Both the position numbers and the translations under genes were made by a program. Of a DNA stretch of 64,000 bases, positions 18,814-27,338 are shown in pieces; the first letter of the stretch is position 1, and the number at the start of each line of letters is the position of its first letter. Where the stretch lies: contig NZ_BBJH01000020.1 in the NCBI RefSeq assembly GCF_000739775.1, positions 62,001-126,000 of the forward strand. Direction: 5' to 3'. Below the pieces are notes generated by a model. It was not told the origin of the DNA. It did not search any database and saw only the letters and a list, made by a program, of their open reading frames with translations. The DNA is from Paraburkholderia heleia NBRC 101817. Its GTDB lineage: Bacteria; Pseudomonadota; Gammaproteobacteria; Burkholderiales; Burkholderiaceae.

Positions 18814-19983
18814 TTATTCGCTCTGCAGCTTCCACTTGTTGTTGACGATCTCGACGATCACGCGCGCGCGCTGGTCGAGGCCCGCATGATCCGTCGCGCT
18901 CATGTTGAAGATGCCGTGCGCGCCCGCCACGTCCTGCGAGTTTTCGAGCGCGGCGCGCAGCGCCACGCGGAACGCCTCGGTGCCGGGCTGGCCCGCCTTC
19001 AGCGCGACCGGAATCGCGCGCTGGAGCAACTGGCCGGCGTCCCACGCATGACCGCCGAAGGTCGCCACCGTGCCCACGCCATAGGCCTTCTCGTAGGCCG
19101 TCTTGTAGGCCAGCGCCGACTTCTTCACGGGGTTCGAATCGGGCAGTTGGTCGGCCACGAGAATCGGGCCCGCGGGCAGCAGCTCGCCTTCGCAATCCTT
19201 GCCGCACACGCGCAGGAAGTCGTTATTCGCCACGCCGTGCGTCTGGTAGACCTTGCCCTTGTAGCCGCGATCCTTGAGCGTGGTCGCAGGCAGCGCCGCA
19301 GGCGTGCCCGAGCCGGCGATCAGGATCGCATCGGGGTTCGCCGACATCAGCTTGAGCGCCTGGCCCGTCACCGACGAATCGGTGCGGTTATAGCGCTCGC
19401 TCGCCACGATCTTGAGGTTGTGCTTCGCGGCCGCGCTGGTGAACTCCTTGAGCCAGCTGTCGCCGTAGGCGTCGGTGAAGCCGATGAAGCCCACCGTCTT
19501 CACGCCCTGCTTCTCCATGTAGCTCGCGAGCGCGTCGGCCATCAGGCTGTCGTTCTGCGGCGTCTTGAAGGCCCACTGACGCTTCGCGTCGATGGGCTCG
19601 ACGATCGCGGCGGAGGCGGCGAGCGAGATCATCGGCGTCTTGCCCTGCGCGACGACGTCGAGCATCGCGAGCGAGTTCGGCGTGACCGACGAGCCGATGA
19701 TCGCGTCCACGTGGTCTTCGTCGATCAGCTTGTGCGTGTTCTGCACGGCCTTGCTCGTGTCCGAGGCGTCGTCGAGCACGATGTATTGCACGCTCTTGCC
19801 CGCGATCTCCTTGGGCAGCAGCGCGATGGTGTTCTTCTCGGGAATGCCGAGCGACGCGGCCGGCCCCGTTGCCGAGAGCGTCACGCCAATCTTCACCTGC
19901 GCGGCGGCGATGCCCGCCGTGCCCATCAGTGCCGCTGCGAGTGCGGCACTCATCGAGCTCAAAACCCACTTCTTCGTTTTCAT
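18814..19983 (-). CDS. Branched-chain amino-acid ABC transporter substrate-binding protein (LivK type), copy 1
   Basis: Periplasmic ligand-binding protein (389 aa) with a signal peptide (MKTKKWVLSSMSAALAAALM, cleavage after AAAQ-type AIAAA). Type I periplasmic fold: VKIGVTLSATGPAASLGIPEKN opens the first lobe, and VGFIGFTDAYGDSW and GHAWDAGQLLQRA are family landmarks. Two Cys in RVCGKDCEG could form a disulfide. ATG at 19983 with GGAGA upstream. First gene of the livH-livMG-livF transcript. It is a close paralogue of the protein encoded at 20277-21443. The ligand is not predictable; branched-chain or another aliphatic amino acid is likely. Confidence 0.92.
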   Translation of the reverse strand: MKTKKWVLSSMSAALAAALMGTAGIAAAQVKIGVTLSATGPAASLGIPEKNTIALLPKEIAGKSVQYIVLDDASDTSKAVQNTHKLIDEDHVDAIIGSSVTPNSLAMLDVVAQGKTPMISLAASAAIVEPIDAKRQWAFKTPQNDSLMADALASYMEKQGVKTVGFIGFTDAYGDSWLKEFTSAAAKHNLKIVASERYNRTDSSVTGQALKLMSANPDAILIAGSGTPAALPATTLKDRGYKGKVYQTHGVANNDFLRVCGKDCEGELLPAGPILVADQLPDSNPVKKSALAYKTAYEKAYGVGTVATFGGHAWDAGQLLQRAIPVALKAGQPGTEAFRVALRAALENSQDVAGAHGIFNMSATDHAGLDQRARVIVEIVNNKWKLQSE

Positions 19984-20219
19984 TGCGCGTCTCCAAACGC
20001 CTGGTCTGCGTGTTGTCGATTGATCCCGCGCCGATTACTAGGATGTTCGTAAATCGACGCCGGCCTTTGAGTGTAGTAATCGGGATCGCGCATGTAATGC
20101 ATGGTTTTCCCTGCCTGCGGCGCCGCACAAGCCGCCGCGCGTCAGGGCGCGCTCTCCGCTTTATCGACTGCCTGACTCCCTGCTCACCTGCTGCTGCAAA
20201 GCCGTTGTAACGGCAACAA

Positions 20220-20248
20220 AAAAGGCACCTCAACCGAGCGTGCCTTTT
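20220..20248 (-). terminator. Rho-independent terminator after binding-protein copy 2
   Basis: On the minus strand an AAAAGGCAC/GTGCCTTTT stem with an inner CTC/GAG pairing is followed by TTTTTTGTTG, about 30 bp after the stop of the copy 2 gene. It separates the single-gene copy 2 unit from the copy 1 operon, whose promoter must then lie in 19984-20219; no clear promoter motif was found there. Confidence 0.85.
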
Positions 20249-20276
20249 GGTGTTTCGCGCGTCATGCAACCGGCGC

Positions 20277-21443
20277 TCAATCGCCGGCGAGTTTCCACTT
20301 GCCGCCGGCGATCTCCACCATCACGCGGGCGCGCTGGTCGAGACCCGCGTGGTCCGTCGCGCTCATGTTGAAGATGCCGTGCACGCCTGCCACGTCGTGC
20401 GAGTTTTCGAGCGCGGCGCGCAGCGCATCGCGAAAGGCCTTCGAGCCCGGCTGACCGGCTTTCAGCGCGACCGGGATCGCGCGCTGGAGCAGGAGGCCCG
20501 CGTCCCACGCGTGGCCGCCGAAAGTCGAGATCGAGCCCGCGCCAAAGGCCTTTTCATACGCTGCCTTGTACGCAAGCGCCGATTGCTTCGCGGGATTCGA
20601 ATCGGGCAATTGATCGGCGACGAGCAGCGGCCCGGCGGGCAGATACGTGCCGTCGCAGTCCTTGCCGCACACGCGCAGGAAGTCGTTGTTGGCCACGCCG
20701 TGGGTCTGGTAGTACTTGCCTGCGTAGCCGCGCTCCTTGAGCGTTTTCTGCGGCAGCGCGGCCGGCGTGCCCGCACCCGCGATCAGCACCGCGTCGGGGT
20801 GCTGCGAGATCATCTTGAGCACCTGGCCCGTGACCGATGCGTCGTTACGCGCGAAGCGTTCGTTCGCGACGACCTTGATGTTCTGTTTGGCGGCAGCCGC
20901 GCTGAACGCCTTGTACCAGCTCTCGCCATAAGCGTCCGCGAAGCCGATGAAGGCCACCGTCTTCACGCCGTGCGCGGCCATGTGCTGCGCGATGGCGCCG
21001 GCCATCAGCGCGTCATTCTGCGGCGTCTTGAAGACCCACGCGCGTTTGGCATCCATCGGCTCGACGATCGAAGCCGCTGCGGCCATCGAGATCATCGGCG
21101 TGGATGTTTGCGCAGCCACGTCGATCATGGCGAGCGAGTTGGGCACGACCGTCGAGCCGATCAAGGCGTCGACGTGATCTTCGCTCGTGAGCTTGCGCGC
21201 GTTCTTCACCGCTTGCGTGGAATCCGTGGCGTCGTCGAGCACGATGTAATCGACCTTCTGGCCCGCGATCTCCTTCGGCAGCAGCGCCACGGTGTTCCTT
21301 TCCGGAATCCCGAGCGAGGCAGCCGGCCCCGTAGCCGACAGCGTCACACCGATCTTCACATCCGCATACGCCCCGCCGGCCGTCGCCGCGAGCACCCCGG
21401 TCGCGACGCAGGCCGCCCCCATCCAGCGCAAAACCAACTGCAT
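20277..21443 (-). CDS. Branched-chain amino-acid ABC transporter substrate-binding protein (LivK type), copy 2
   Basis: Secreted periplasmic binding protein (388 aa), tandem paralogue of copy 1: the mature region VKIGVTLSATGPAASLGIPE and the C-terminal block GHAWDAG-LLQRAIPVALKAG are shared almost residue for residue, while signal peptides and surface stretches differ. ATG at 21443 follows AAGGAG by 5 bases; a start further upstream would add 12 unlikely residues. It has its own terminator, so it is probably controlled separately. Likely feeds the same LivHMGF machinery with a second substrate range, like LivJ and LivK of enteric bacteria (inference). Confidence 0.92.
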   Translation of the reverse strand: MQLVLRWMGAACVATGVLAATAGGAYADVKIGVTLSATGPAASLGIPERNTVALLPKEIAGQKVDYIVLDDATDSTQAVKNARKLTSEDHVDALIGSTVVPNSLAMIDVAAQTSTPMISMAAAASIVEPMDAKRAWVFKTPQNDALMAGAIAQHMAAHGVKTVAFIGFADAYGESWYKAFSAAAAKQNIKVVANERFARNDASVTGQVLKMISQHPDAVLIAGAGTPAALPQKTLKERGYAGKYYQTHGVANNDFLRVCGKDCDGTYLPAGPLLVADQLPDSNPAKQSALAYKAAYEKAFGAGSISTFGGHAWDAGLLLQRAIPVALKAGQPGSKAFRDALRAALENSHDVAGVHGIFNMSATDHAGLDQRARVMVEIAGGKWKLAGD

Positions 21444-21802
21444 CTCCACTCCTTCGATATTCGTTTTCTTTATTGCCACGCAATTGCGCCGCGGCCGACG
21501 ACCTCACAGACAAATCGATAATCGGCCGCGGAAAATCAACGCAAAAATGCTGACCGCATGGTCGGTGATTGGCGAGTGTAGCGGCCTGTGTATTCAGATG
21601 GCAAGCGCTTTCCATCAGCTTACAGCGCCAAAGCGTGCGCGCTCGCAATGCGCAAACGCTTGTGCAGCGGGCGAAGCCGGCCGGGCGGCCCGATTTGCGT
21701 AACCTGGGAAGGGATAGCCGGTGCGTCCGAAGGTGCGTAAGTCGAACGCTTCGCAGTGGAAGAAATAATCGGTTCGCCGTTGAAAACAGGCGAGCAGAAA
21801 TA

Positions 21803-21908
21803 TAAAAAGCGCTGTTGGATTCTCATCCAACAGCGCTTCCTTGTCCGGGCACTTGGTGCCTCAGTTGTCTCCTCGTTCTCCACCTGCAAATTCGGTGCAT
21901 CAGAACTA
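21803..21908 (-). ncRNA. Candidate intergenic small RNA
   Basis: A possible promoter on the minus strand (TTGCTG at 21938-21943, 17-bp spacer, TAAAGT at 21915-21920) lies about 110 bases before the strong terminator. The predicted transcript of about 105 nt has a GGCAC-CAA-GTGCC hairpin and the terminator hairpin, with no protein-coding frame that looks real. All of this is pattern-based; the same terminator could simply serve the upstream operon. No known RNA family was recognised. Confidence 0.3.
21808..21839 (-). terminator. Strong rho-independent terminator, minus strand
   Basis: A perfect 13-bp stem (AAGCGCTGTTGGA with its complement) and 6-nt loop, followed on the minus strand by TTTTTATATTT. 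It can end read-through from the liv-type operon at 22.1-27 kb, or a separate small RNA (see next entry). The surrounding gap 21444-22121 has no recognisable gene and is visibly richer in A+T than its flanks. Confidence 0.85.
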
Positions 21909-22121
21909 GGTGAAACTTTAAACTTCACCCCCCTCAGCAGCAACTAGCATTTACCCTAGTGGTGCAGTGCGGCACCGAAATGGGGCGCGGCGCCACCGAA
22001 TTGTCGCATGGCGGCCGCCGTGGCATGCCGCAACGCGACATCGTTGCGTGCGCTACGCCAGCCCGAGCCGGCGGGGCCACTATTCTATCGTAGTCCGCAG
22101 CAGTCCTCGCACGCCCCGCCG

Positions 22122-23093
22122 TCACGCGCGCAGGGGCCGCACGCGCGCCACGATCTCGCCAACAATGCCGCGCCGGAACGCCAGCACGCAGGCAATGAAG
22201 ATGATGCCCGTGACGATTGTTGTGGACTCACCGAGCGAGCGGAACCACTCCACGCCCGTCCCTCTTGCGAGCGCCGTGCCGATGTCGCCCAGCCGGTCCT
22301 CCAGCGCGACGATCAGCGTCGCGCCGAGCAGCGGCCCGAACAGCGTGCCCATGCCCCCCACGAGCGTCATGAGGATCACGAGGCCGGACATGGTCCAGTA
22401 CGCGTCGCCGAGCGTCTCGAAGCCGAGCACGAGTACCTTGAGCGCGCCGGCCAGTCCCGCGAGCCCCGCGGACAACACGAACGCGAGCAGCTTGAAGCGG
22501 TCGGTGTCGTAGCCGAGCGAAACCGCGCGCGGCTCGTTCTCCTTGATCGCGATGAGCACCTGCCCGAACGGCGAATGCACGATGCGCACGATCAGACCGA
22601 ACGCGAGCACCAGCACGACCAGCACGACGTAGTAGAGCGCGAGATCGGAATCGAGCGAAAGCACGCCGAACAGCTTGCCGCGCGGCACGCCTTGCAGACC
22701 GTCTTCGCCATGCGTAAACGGCGCCTGCAGGAACACGAAGTAGACCATTTGCGCGAGCGCGAGCGTGACCATCGAGAAGTAGATGCCCTGCCGGCGAATC
22801 GCGAAGATGCCGACCACGAGTCCGAGGAGCGTGGCCACCGCCGTGCCCGCGACCACGCCCGCCTCCGGCGTGAAATTGAGCGACTGGATCGCGTAGCCGG
22901 CCGTATAGCCCGCGCTCGCGAGAAACATCGCGTGGCCGAACGAAAGCAGGCCCGTGTAGCCGATCAGCAGGTTGAACGCCGCGGCGAACAAGGCGAAGCA
23001 CAGCACCTTCATCACGAAGAGCGGATAGGCGCCGGCGAACGGCGCGGCGATCAGCCCGATCAGCAACAACCCATAGAGCGCTTTTCTTTGCAT
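22122..23093 (-). CDS. livM: Branched-chain amino-acid type ABC transporter permease (LivM type), second system
   Basis: Inner-membrane permease (323 aa) with about eight to ten membrane segments. LivM landmarks: FNLLIGYTGLLSFGHAMFLASAGYTAGY near residue 45, IRRQGIYFSMVTLALAQMVYF, and VGGMGTLFGPLLGATLIV. ATG at 23093 is the second of two adjacent ATGs and has AAGGA 6 bases upstream; the upstream stretch of the same frame is out-of-frame livH sequence. It overlaps the livH stop. Last gene of the second system. The operon includes a urea/amide-type LivF (next entries), so substrates other than branched-chain amino acids are possible. Confidence 0.92.
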   Translation of the reverse strand: MQRKALYGLLLIGLIAAPFAGAYPLFVMKVLCFALFAAAFNLLIGYTGLLSFGHAMFLASAGYTAGYAIQSLNFTPEAGVVAGTAVATLLGLVVGIFAIRRQGIYFSMVTLALAQMVYFVFLQAPFTHGEDGLQGVPRGKLFGVLSLDSDLALYYVVLVVLVLAFGLIVRIVHSPFGQVLIAIKENEPRAVSLGYDTDRFKLLAFVLSAGLAGLAGALKVLVLGFETLGDAYWTMSGLVILMTLVGGMGTLFGPLLGATLIVALEDRLGDIGTALARGTGVEWFRSLGESTTIVTGIIFIACVLAFRRGIVGEIVARVRPLRA

Positions 23094-23977
23094 CATCGTT
23101 CCTTGCCGAAGAGGCCAGCGGGGCGAATCAGCAGCACGATCGCCATGATTACGAACACCACGGTCGCGGAGGCCTCGGGCCAGAATACCCGCGTGAAGCC
23201 TTCGATCACGCCGAGCATGAGGCCGGTGAGGATCGAGCCCATGATCGAGCCCATGCCGCCGATCACGACCACGGCGAACACGGTGATGATCATCGGCTGG
23301 CCCATGAGCGGCGAGACCTGGATCACGGGCGCGGCGAGCACGCCCGCGAACGCCGCGAGCGCGACGCCAAAGCCGTAGGTGAGCGTGATCATGAGCGGCA
23401 CGTTGATGCCGAACGCCTCGACGAGCTTGGGGTTCTCCGTGCCCGCGCGCAGATACGCGCCGAGGCGTGTCTTCTCGATCACGAACCAGGTCGCGAAACA
23501 CACGGTAAGGGAAGCCACGACCACCCAGGCGCGATAGTTGGGCAAATACATGAAGCCGAGATTCGTCGCGCCGGCGAGCAGGTCGGGCACGTCATAGGGC
23601 TGCCCCGACGAACCGTAGATCGACCGGAACACGCCCTCGACCACGAGCGTGAGGCCGAAAGTGAGCAGGAGTCCGTACAGATGATCGAGCCGGTAGAGCC
23701 AGCGCAGCATGGAGCGCTCGATGAAGACGCCGAACAGGCCGACCACGAGTGGAGCGACGACGAGCATCGCCCAGTACGGCAGATCGAAGTACGCGAGCCC
23801 CATCCACGTGAGCATCGCGCCCAGCATGAACAACGCGCCGTGGGCGAAGTTGATCACGTTGAGCATGCCGAAGATCACCGCGAGACCGAGGCTCAGGATG
23901 GCGTAGAACGAGCCGTTCACGAGCCCAAGGAGCAACTGGCTCAGCATTGCCGGAAGCGGAATGCCAAAAATCGTCAT
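23093..23977 (-). CDS. livH: Branched-chain amino-acid type ABC transporter permease (LivH type), second system
   Basis: Inner-membrane permease (294 aa), normal length for LivH. Landmarks: LLLGLVNGSFYAILSLGLAVIF at the N-terminus, MLNVINFAHGALFMLGA, a cytoplasmic loop with RAGTENPKLVEAFGINV, and VVVIGGMGSIMGSILTGL. I chose ATG 23977, preceded by GGGCGG, over an upstream ATG at 23998 that has no ribosome site. Pairs with LivM downstream to form the membrane channel. Confidence 0.92.
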   Translation of the reverse strand: MTIFGIPLPAMLSQLLLGLVNGSFYAILSLGLAVIFGMLNVINFAHGALFMLGAMLTWMGLAYFDLPYWAMLVVAPLVVGLFGVFIERSMLRWLYRLDHLYGLLLTFGLTLVVEGVFRSIYGSSGQPYDVPDLLAGATNLGFMYLPNYRAWVVVASLTVCFATWFVIEKTRLGAYLRAGTENPKLVEAFGINVPLMITLTYGFGVALAAFAGVLAAPVIQVSPLMGQPMIITVFAVVVIGGMGSIMGSILTGLMLGVIEGFTRVFWPEASATVVFVIMAIVLLIRPAGLFGKER

Positions 23978-24023
23978 GAAAGCCGCCCATTGACGCATTA
24001 ACGCATTAACGGATTACGCAATC

Positions 24024-24067
24024 ATGCCGCGCCCGCCGCACCCACCTCGGGGCGCCGGGCGCGGCAT
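24024..24067 (-). promoter_or_regulatory. Stem-loop between binding-protein gene and livH, second system
   Basis: ATGCCGCGCCC and GGGCGCGGCAT pair as an 11-bp perfect stem around a 22-nt GC-rich loop, starting 28 bases after the binding-protein stop. There is no U-tract. It is in the same position as the stem-loop at 18776-18804 in the first system and probably plays the same part: stabilising the abundant binding-protein message relative to the permease message (inference). Confidence 0.55.
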
Positions 24068-24094
24068 CCGACTACAGCATTGACGCGCGTGCGC

Positions 24095-25312
24095 TCACTT
24101 CCACAGCGCGCACTTGCTCTCCTGCTTCGTCGTATAGGCCTGCTCGCCCGGGATCGTCTGCAGCACCTTGTAGTAGTCCCACGGCCTCTTCGACTCGGAC
24201 GGCTTCTTCACCTCGACGAGATACATGTCGTGGATCAGCACGCCGTCCTGGCGGATGTAGCCGCCCTTGGTATAGAAGTCATTGACCTTGGTCTTCTTGA
24301 GCTGCTCCATGACCTTGTCGGAATCCGTCGTGCCGGCCGCCTGCACCGCCTTCAGATACGTCGTCACCGCCGAATAGTCGGCCGCCTGCAGTTCCGACGG
24401 CATCTTCTTCGTCTGCTCGAAGTAGCGCTGCGCCCACTTGCGCGTGTCGTCGTTCTGGTCCCAGTACCACCCGGTCGTGAGCACGAGGCCCTGCGTGGTG
24501 TCGAGCCCGAGGCTGTGCACGTCGGGCAGGAACATCAGCAGCGCCGCGGTCTTCATCGTCTTGTTGATGCCGAATTCCTTCGCGGCCTTGATCGCGTTGA
24601 CCGTGTCGCCGCCCGCGTTCGCGAGGCCGAGGATCTGCGCCTTCGAGGCTTGCGCCTGCAGCAGGAACGACGAGAAGTCCGACGCCGAGAGCGGATGGCG
24701 CACTTCGCCGAGCACCTGGCCGCCGTTCGCCTTCACGACGTCCGCCGTGTTCTTCTCGAGCGACTTGCCGAACGCATAGTCGGCGGTCAGGAAGAACCAG
24801 CTCTTGCCGCCCTGCTTGAGCACCGCGAGGCCCGTGCCCTTCGCGAGCGCCACCGTGTCATAGCCGTAGTGCACCGTGTACGGCGTGCACTGCTCGTTCG
24901 TCAGGGCGTCCGTGCCCGCGCCCGTATTGAAGTACACCTTCTTCTTTTCCAGGGCGACCTGGTTCATCGCCAGCGCGGTCGCCGAGTTCGTGCCGCCAAG
25001 CAGCATGGTGAGCCCGTCACGGTCGAACCATTCGCGCGCCTTCGAAGCGGCGATGTCGGCCTTGTTCTGGTGATCGGCGTACTCGATCTGGATCGGCTTG
25101 CCGAGCACCTTGCCGCCGAAGTCCGCGACCGCCATCTTGATCGCCGTGAGGCCGCCCGGGCCGTCGTCGTCGGCGTAAAGGCCGGACATGTCGGTGATGA
25201 AGCCGATCTTCACCGCGTCGTCGGCGGCCTGCGCGCTCCCCGCGCTGAACGCCATCGCAGCTGCCGAGGCGGCAAAAAGGCCCGCGAGCCGCGCGAACGT
25301 GGTTTTTCTCAT
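24095..25312 (-). CDS. ABC transporter substrate-binding protein, second system
   Basis: Periplasmic type I binding protein (405 aa) with a signal peptide (residues 1 to about 29, ending SAQAADDAVK). The mature start VKIGFITDMSGLYADDDGPGG and the motifs SATALAMNQVALEKKKVYFNTGAGT and YDTVALAKGTG belong to the subgroup of HAAT binding proteins often annotated for amides, aromatic acids or branched-chain amino acids. It is only distantly related to the tandem pair at 18.8-21.4 kb. ATG at 25312 follows GGAAGGAG by 7 bases. It sits between the two ATPase genes and the two permease genes. Confidence 0.9.
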   Translation of the reverse strand: MRKTTFARLAGLFAASAAAMAFSAGSAQAADDAVKIGFITDMSGLYADDDGPGGLTAIKMAVADFGGKVLGKPIQIEYADHQNKADIAASKAREWFDRDGLTMLLGGTNSATALAMNQVALEKKKVYFNTGAGTDALTNEQCTPYTVHYGYDTVALAKGTGLAVLKQGGKSWFFLTADYAFGKSLEKNTADVVKANGGQVLGEVRHPLSASDFSSFLLQAQASKAQILGLANAGGDTVNAIKAAKEFGINKTMKTAALLMFLPDVHSLGLDTTQGLVLTTGWYWDQNDDTRKWAQRYFEQTKKMPSELQAADYSAVTTYLKAVQAAGTTDSDKVMEQLKKTKVNDFYTKGGYIRQDGVLIHDMYLVEVKKPSESKRPWDYYKVLQTIPGEQAYTTKQESKCALWK

Positions 25313-25422
25313 TGCAGTCTCCTTCCTTGGTTGCGTAGTTATTCAGGAACACTCCATGAACACCGGAGGCAAAGCGATTCGCGCGGCACCGTTGCGTCGC
25401 GCGGCAAAACAGAAACCGAAAA

Positions 25423-26193
25423 TTAAACGCCCAGCAGGTCGTGCAGCACCGGCATCTTTCCCTCGAGCTCGGCAGTGCCGAAGTGCTCGACGATGCGCCC
25501 GTGCTCCATCACGTAAAAGCGGTCCGCGAGCGGCGCCGCAAAACGGAAGTTCTGCTCGACCATGACGATCGTGTAGCCGCGCGACTTGAGCGTGAGAATC
25601 ATGCGCGCGAGCGTTTGCACGATCACCGGCGCAAGGCCTTCCGATATTTCGTCGAGCAGCAGCAGGTTCGCGCCCGTGCGCAGGATGCGCGCCACGGCCA
25701 GCATCTGCTGCTCGCCGCCGGAAAGCCGCGTGCCCTGGCTGTTGCGCCGTTCGGCGAGATTGGGAAACATCGTGTAGATCTCGTCGAGCGACATGCCCTC
25801 GGCCAGCTTCGCGCCTTTCGCGCCGATGTGCGGCGGCAGGAGCAGATTTTCTTCGCACGAGAGGCTCGAGAATATGCCGCGTTCCTCGGGGCAGTAGCCT
25901 ACGCCGCAATGCGCGATGCGATAGGTCGGCATCTGGATCGTCTCGTGCCCGCCAATGCGGATCGAGCCCGTGCGCCGCCCGGTGAGCCCCATGATGGCGC
26001 GCAGCGTCGTCGTGCGCCCCGCGCCGTTGCGCCCGAGCAGCGTCACGACCTCGCCGCGCCCGACGGACAGATCCACGCCGTGCAGGATGTGCGACTCGCC
26101 ATACCACGCCTGCAGTCCCGCAATCTCCAGCGCCATCGCGCTCCCGGCTGCGCCGGCGGCCGCCGCCGTCTCGCGTTCGGTGACCGTGTTCAT
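25423..26193 (-). CDS. livF: ABC transporter ATPase (LivF type) with Arg in the Walker A Lys position
   Basis: Cytoplasmic ATPase (256 aa). The Walker A sequence reads GRNGAGRTTT, with Arg where the catalytic Lys is expected; the codon on the sense strand is CGC, so this is not a reading error. The ABC signature RLSGGEQQML, Walker B NLLLLDEISEGLAP and the LivF motif GYCPEERGIFSSLSCEENL are intact. The first 20 residues (TERETAAAAGAAGSA) form a low-complexity leader; a start at the internal MALEIAGLQ is possible. It overlaps livG by 4 bp. The family is clear; the effect of the Lys to Arg change is unknown. Confidence 0.9.
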   Translation of the reverse strand: MNTVTERETAAAAGAAGSAMALEIAGLQAWYGESHILHGVDLSVGRGEVVTLLGRNGAGRTTTLRAIMGLTGRRTGSIRIGGHETIQMPTYRIAHCGVGYCPEERGIFSSLSCEENLLLPPHIGAKGAKLAEGMSLDEIYTMFPNLAERRNSQGTRLSGGEQQMLAVARILRTGANLLLLDEISEGLAPVIVQTLARMILTLKSRGYTIVMVEQNFRFAAPLADRFYVMEHGRIVEHFGTAELEGKMPVLHDLLGV

Positions 26194-26969
26194 GCGTGCG
26201 CCCCCGTCAGCGCCGCGTCCGCACTGCCCATGTAGGCCTCGGCGACGAGCGGATTCTTCGAGACTTCGGCGTAGCTGCCTTCGGCGAGCACCTCGCCGCG
26301 CTGAAGCACCGTGATGGTGTCGGAGATGCCGGCAATCACGTTCATGTTGTGCTCGACCATGAGGATCGTGCGCCCGCTCGATACCTTCTTGATGAGCGCC
26401 GTCACGCGGTCCACGTCTTCGTGGCCCATGCCCTGGGTCGGTTCGTCGAGCAGCATCAGCTCGGGCTCCATCGCGAGCGTCGTGGCGATTTCCAGCGCGC
26501 GCTTGCGGCCATACGCGAGCTCGACCGTGGGCACGTCGGCGAAATCGGTGAGGCCCACCTGGGTGAGCAGGTCCATCGCGCGGTCGTTGAGCTCCGCGAG
26601 CGTGCGTTCGCTCTTCCAGAAGTGATAGGCGGTGCCGAGCGAGCGCTGCAGCCCCACGCGCACGTTCTGCAGCGCCGTGAGGTGCGCAAACACGGCCGAA
26701 ATCTGGAACGAGCGGATGATGCCGCGCCGCGCGATCTGCGCGGGCCGCTCATGCGTGATGTCGATGCCGTTGAAGACGATGCGCCCCGCACTGGGCACGA
26801 GGAATTTGGTGAGGAGATTGAAGCAGGTGGTCTTGCCGGCGCCGTTCGGTCCGATCAGTGCATGGATCGAGCCGCGGCACACGCGCAGGTTCACGCCGTT
26901 CACGGCCGTGAAGCCCTTGAACTGTTTCGTGAGGCCGCGCGTCTCCAGAATGGTGTCGCCGAGAATCAT
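26190..26969 (-). CDS. livG: ABC transporter ATPase (LivG type), second system
   Basis: Cytoplasmic ATPase (259 aa), first gene of the second importer operon. Walker A GPNGAGKTT with the normal Lys, LivG-type signature LAYGRKRALEIATTLA, Walker B LMLLDEPTQGM, switch His in MVEHNMNVI. ATG 26969 with AAGGGGA upstream; the reading frame extends upstream to 27140, but without a ribosome site or family similarity. Since LivF of this pair has a changed Walker A, LivG probably provides at least one fully canonical ATP site of the dimer. Confidence 0.92.
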   Translation of the reverse strand: MILGDTILETRGLTKQFKGFTAVNGVNLRVCRGSIHALIGPNGAGKTTCFNLLTKFLVPSAGRIVFNGIDITHERPAQIARRGIIRSFQISAVFAHLTALQNVRVGLQRSLGTAYHFWKSERTLAELNDRAMDLLTQVGLTDFADVPTVELAYGRKRALEIATTLAMEPELMLLDEPTQGMGHEDVDRVTALIKKVSSGRTILMVEHNMNVIAGISDTITVLQRGEVLAEGSYAEVSKNPLVAEAYMGSADAALTGAHA

Positions 26970-27107
26970 GTCCCCTTCCGAGCGTGGTAAGGCGTAACAC
27001 TGCAGACCGTCCGTGACTCGTGGTACACGGTGAGGTCCGGCGCGGACGTGGCGGCGCGCCTCCCGATGCGCGCAACGCGCGCCTGCCGACTTCGCGTCAT
27101 TGTCTCG

Positions 27108-27131
27108 CCAATGATGCAGCGCAATCATTGG
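27108..27131. promoter_or_regulatory. 8-8-8 dyad, operator candidate upstream of the second importer operon
   Basis: CCAATGAT and ATCATTGG are perfect inverted repeats separated by 8 bases, about 140 bp before the livG start. The spacing fits a dimeric regulator with one helical turn and a half between half-site centres. It lies in a 369-bp gap (26970-27338) with no gene; nothing else clear was seen there. Regulator unknown. Confidence 0.4.
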
Positions 27132-27338
27132 GATTTGCACTTAAGGGAGCGCCACAATGACAGCAAACATTACAACCCACAGTTGACGGACGTTAGACGA
27201 AAGATACGCGCACGTTATACACACGATCGACGCAAATCCGCATCCCGCAGGCGTGCGGAAACACGCGCGTGGAAGCGCTTGCGCGCGCGTGCCGTCCCGT
27301 CATCGAATCGACGCAATCTTGCGCGTCGCTCCCTACCC

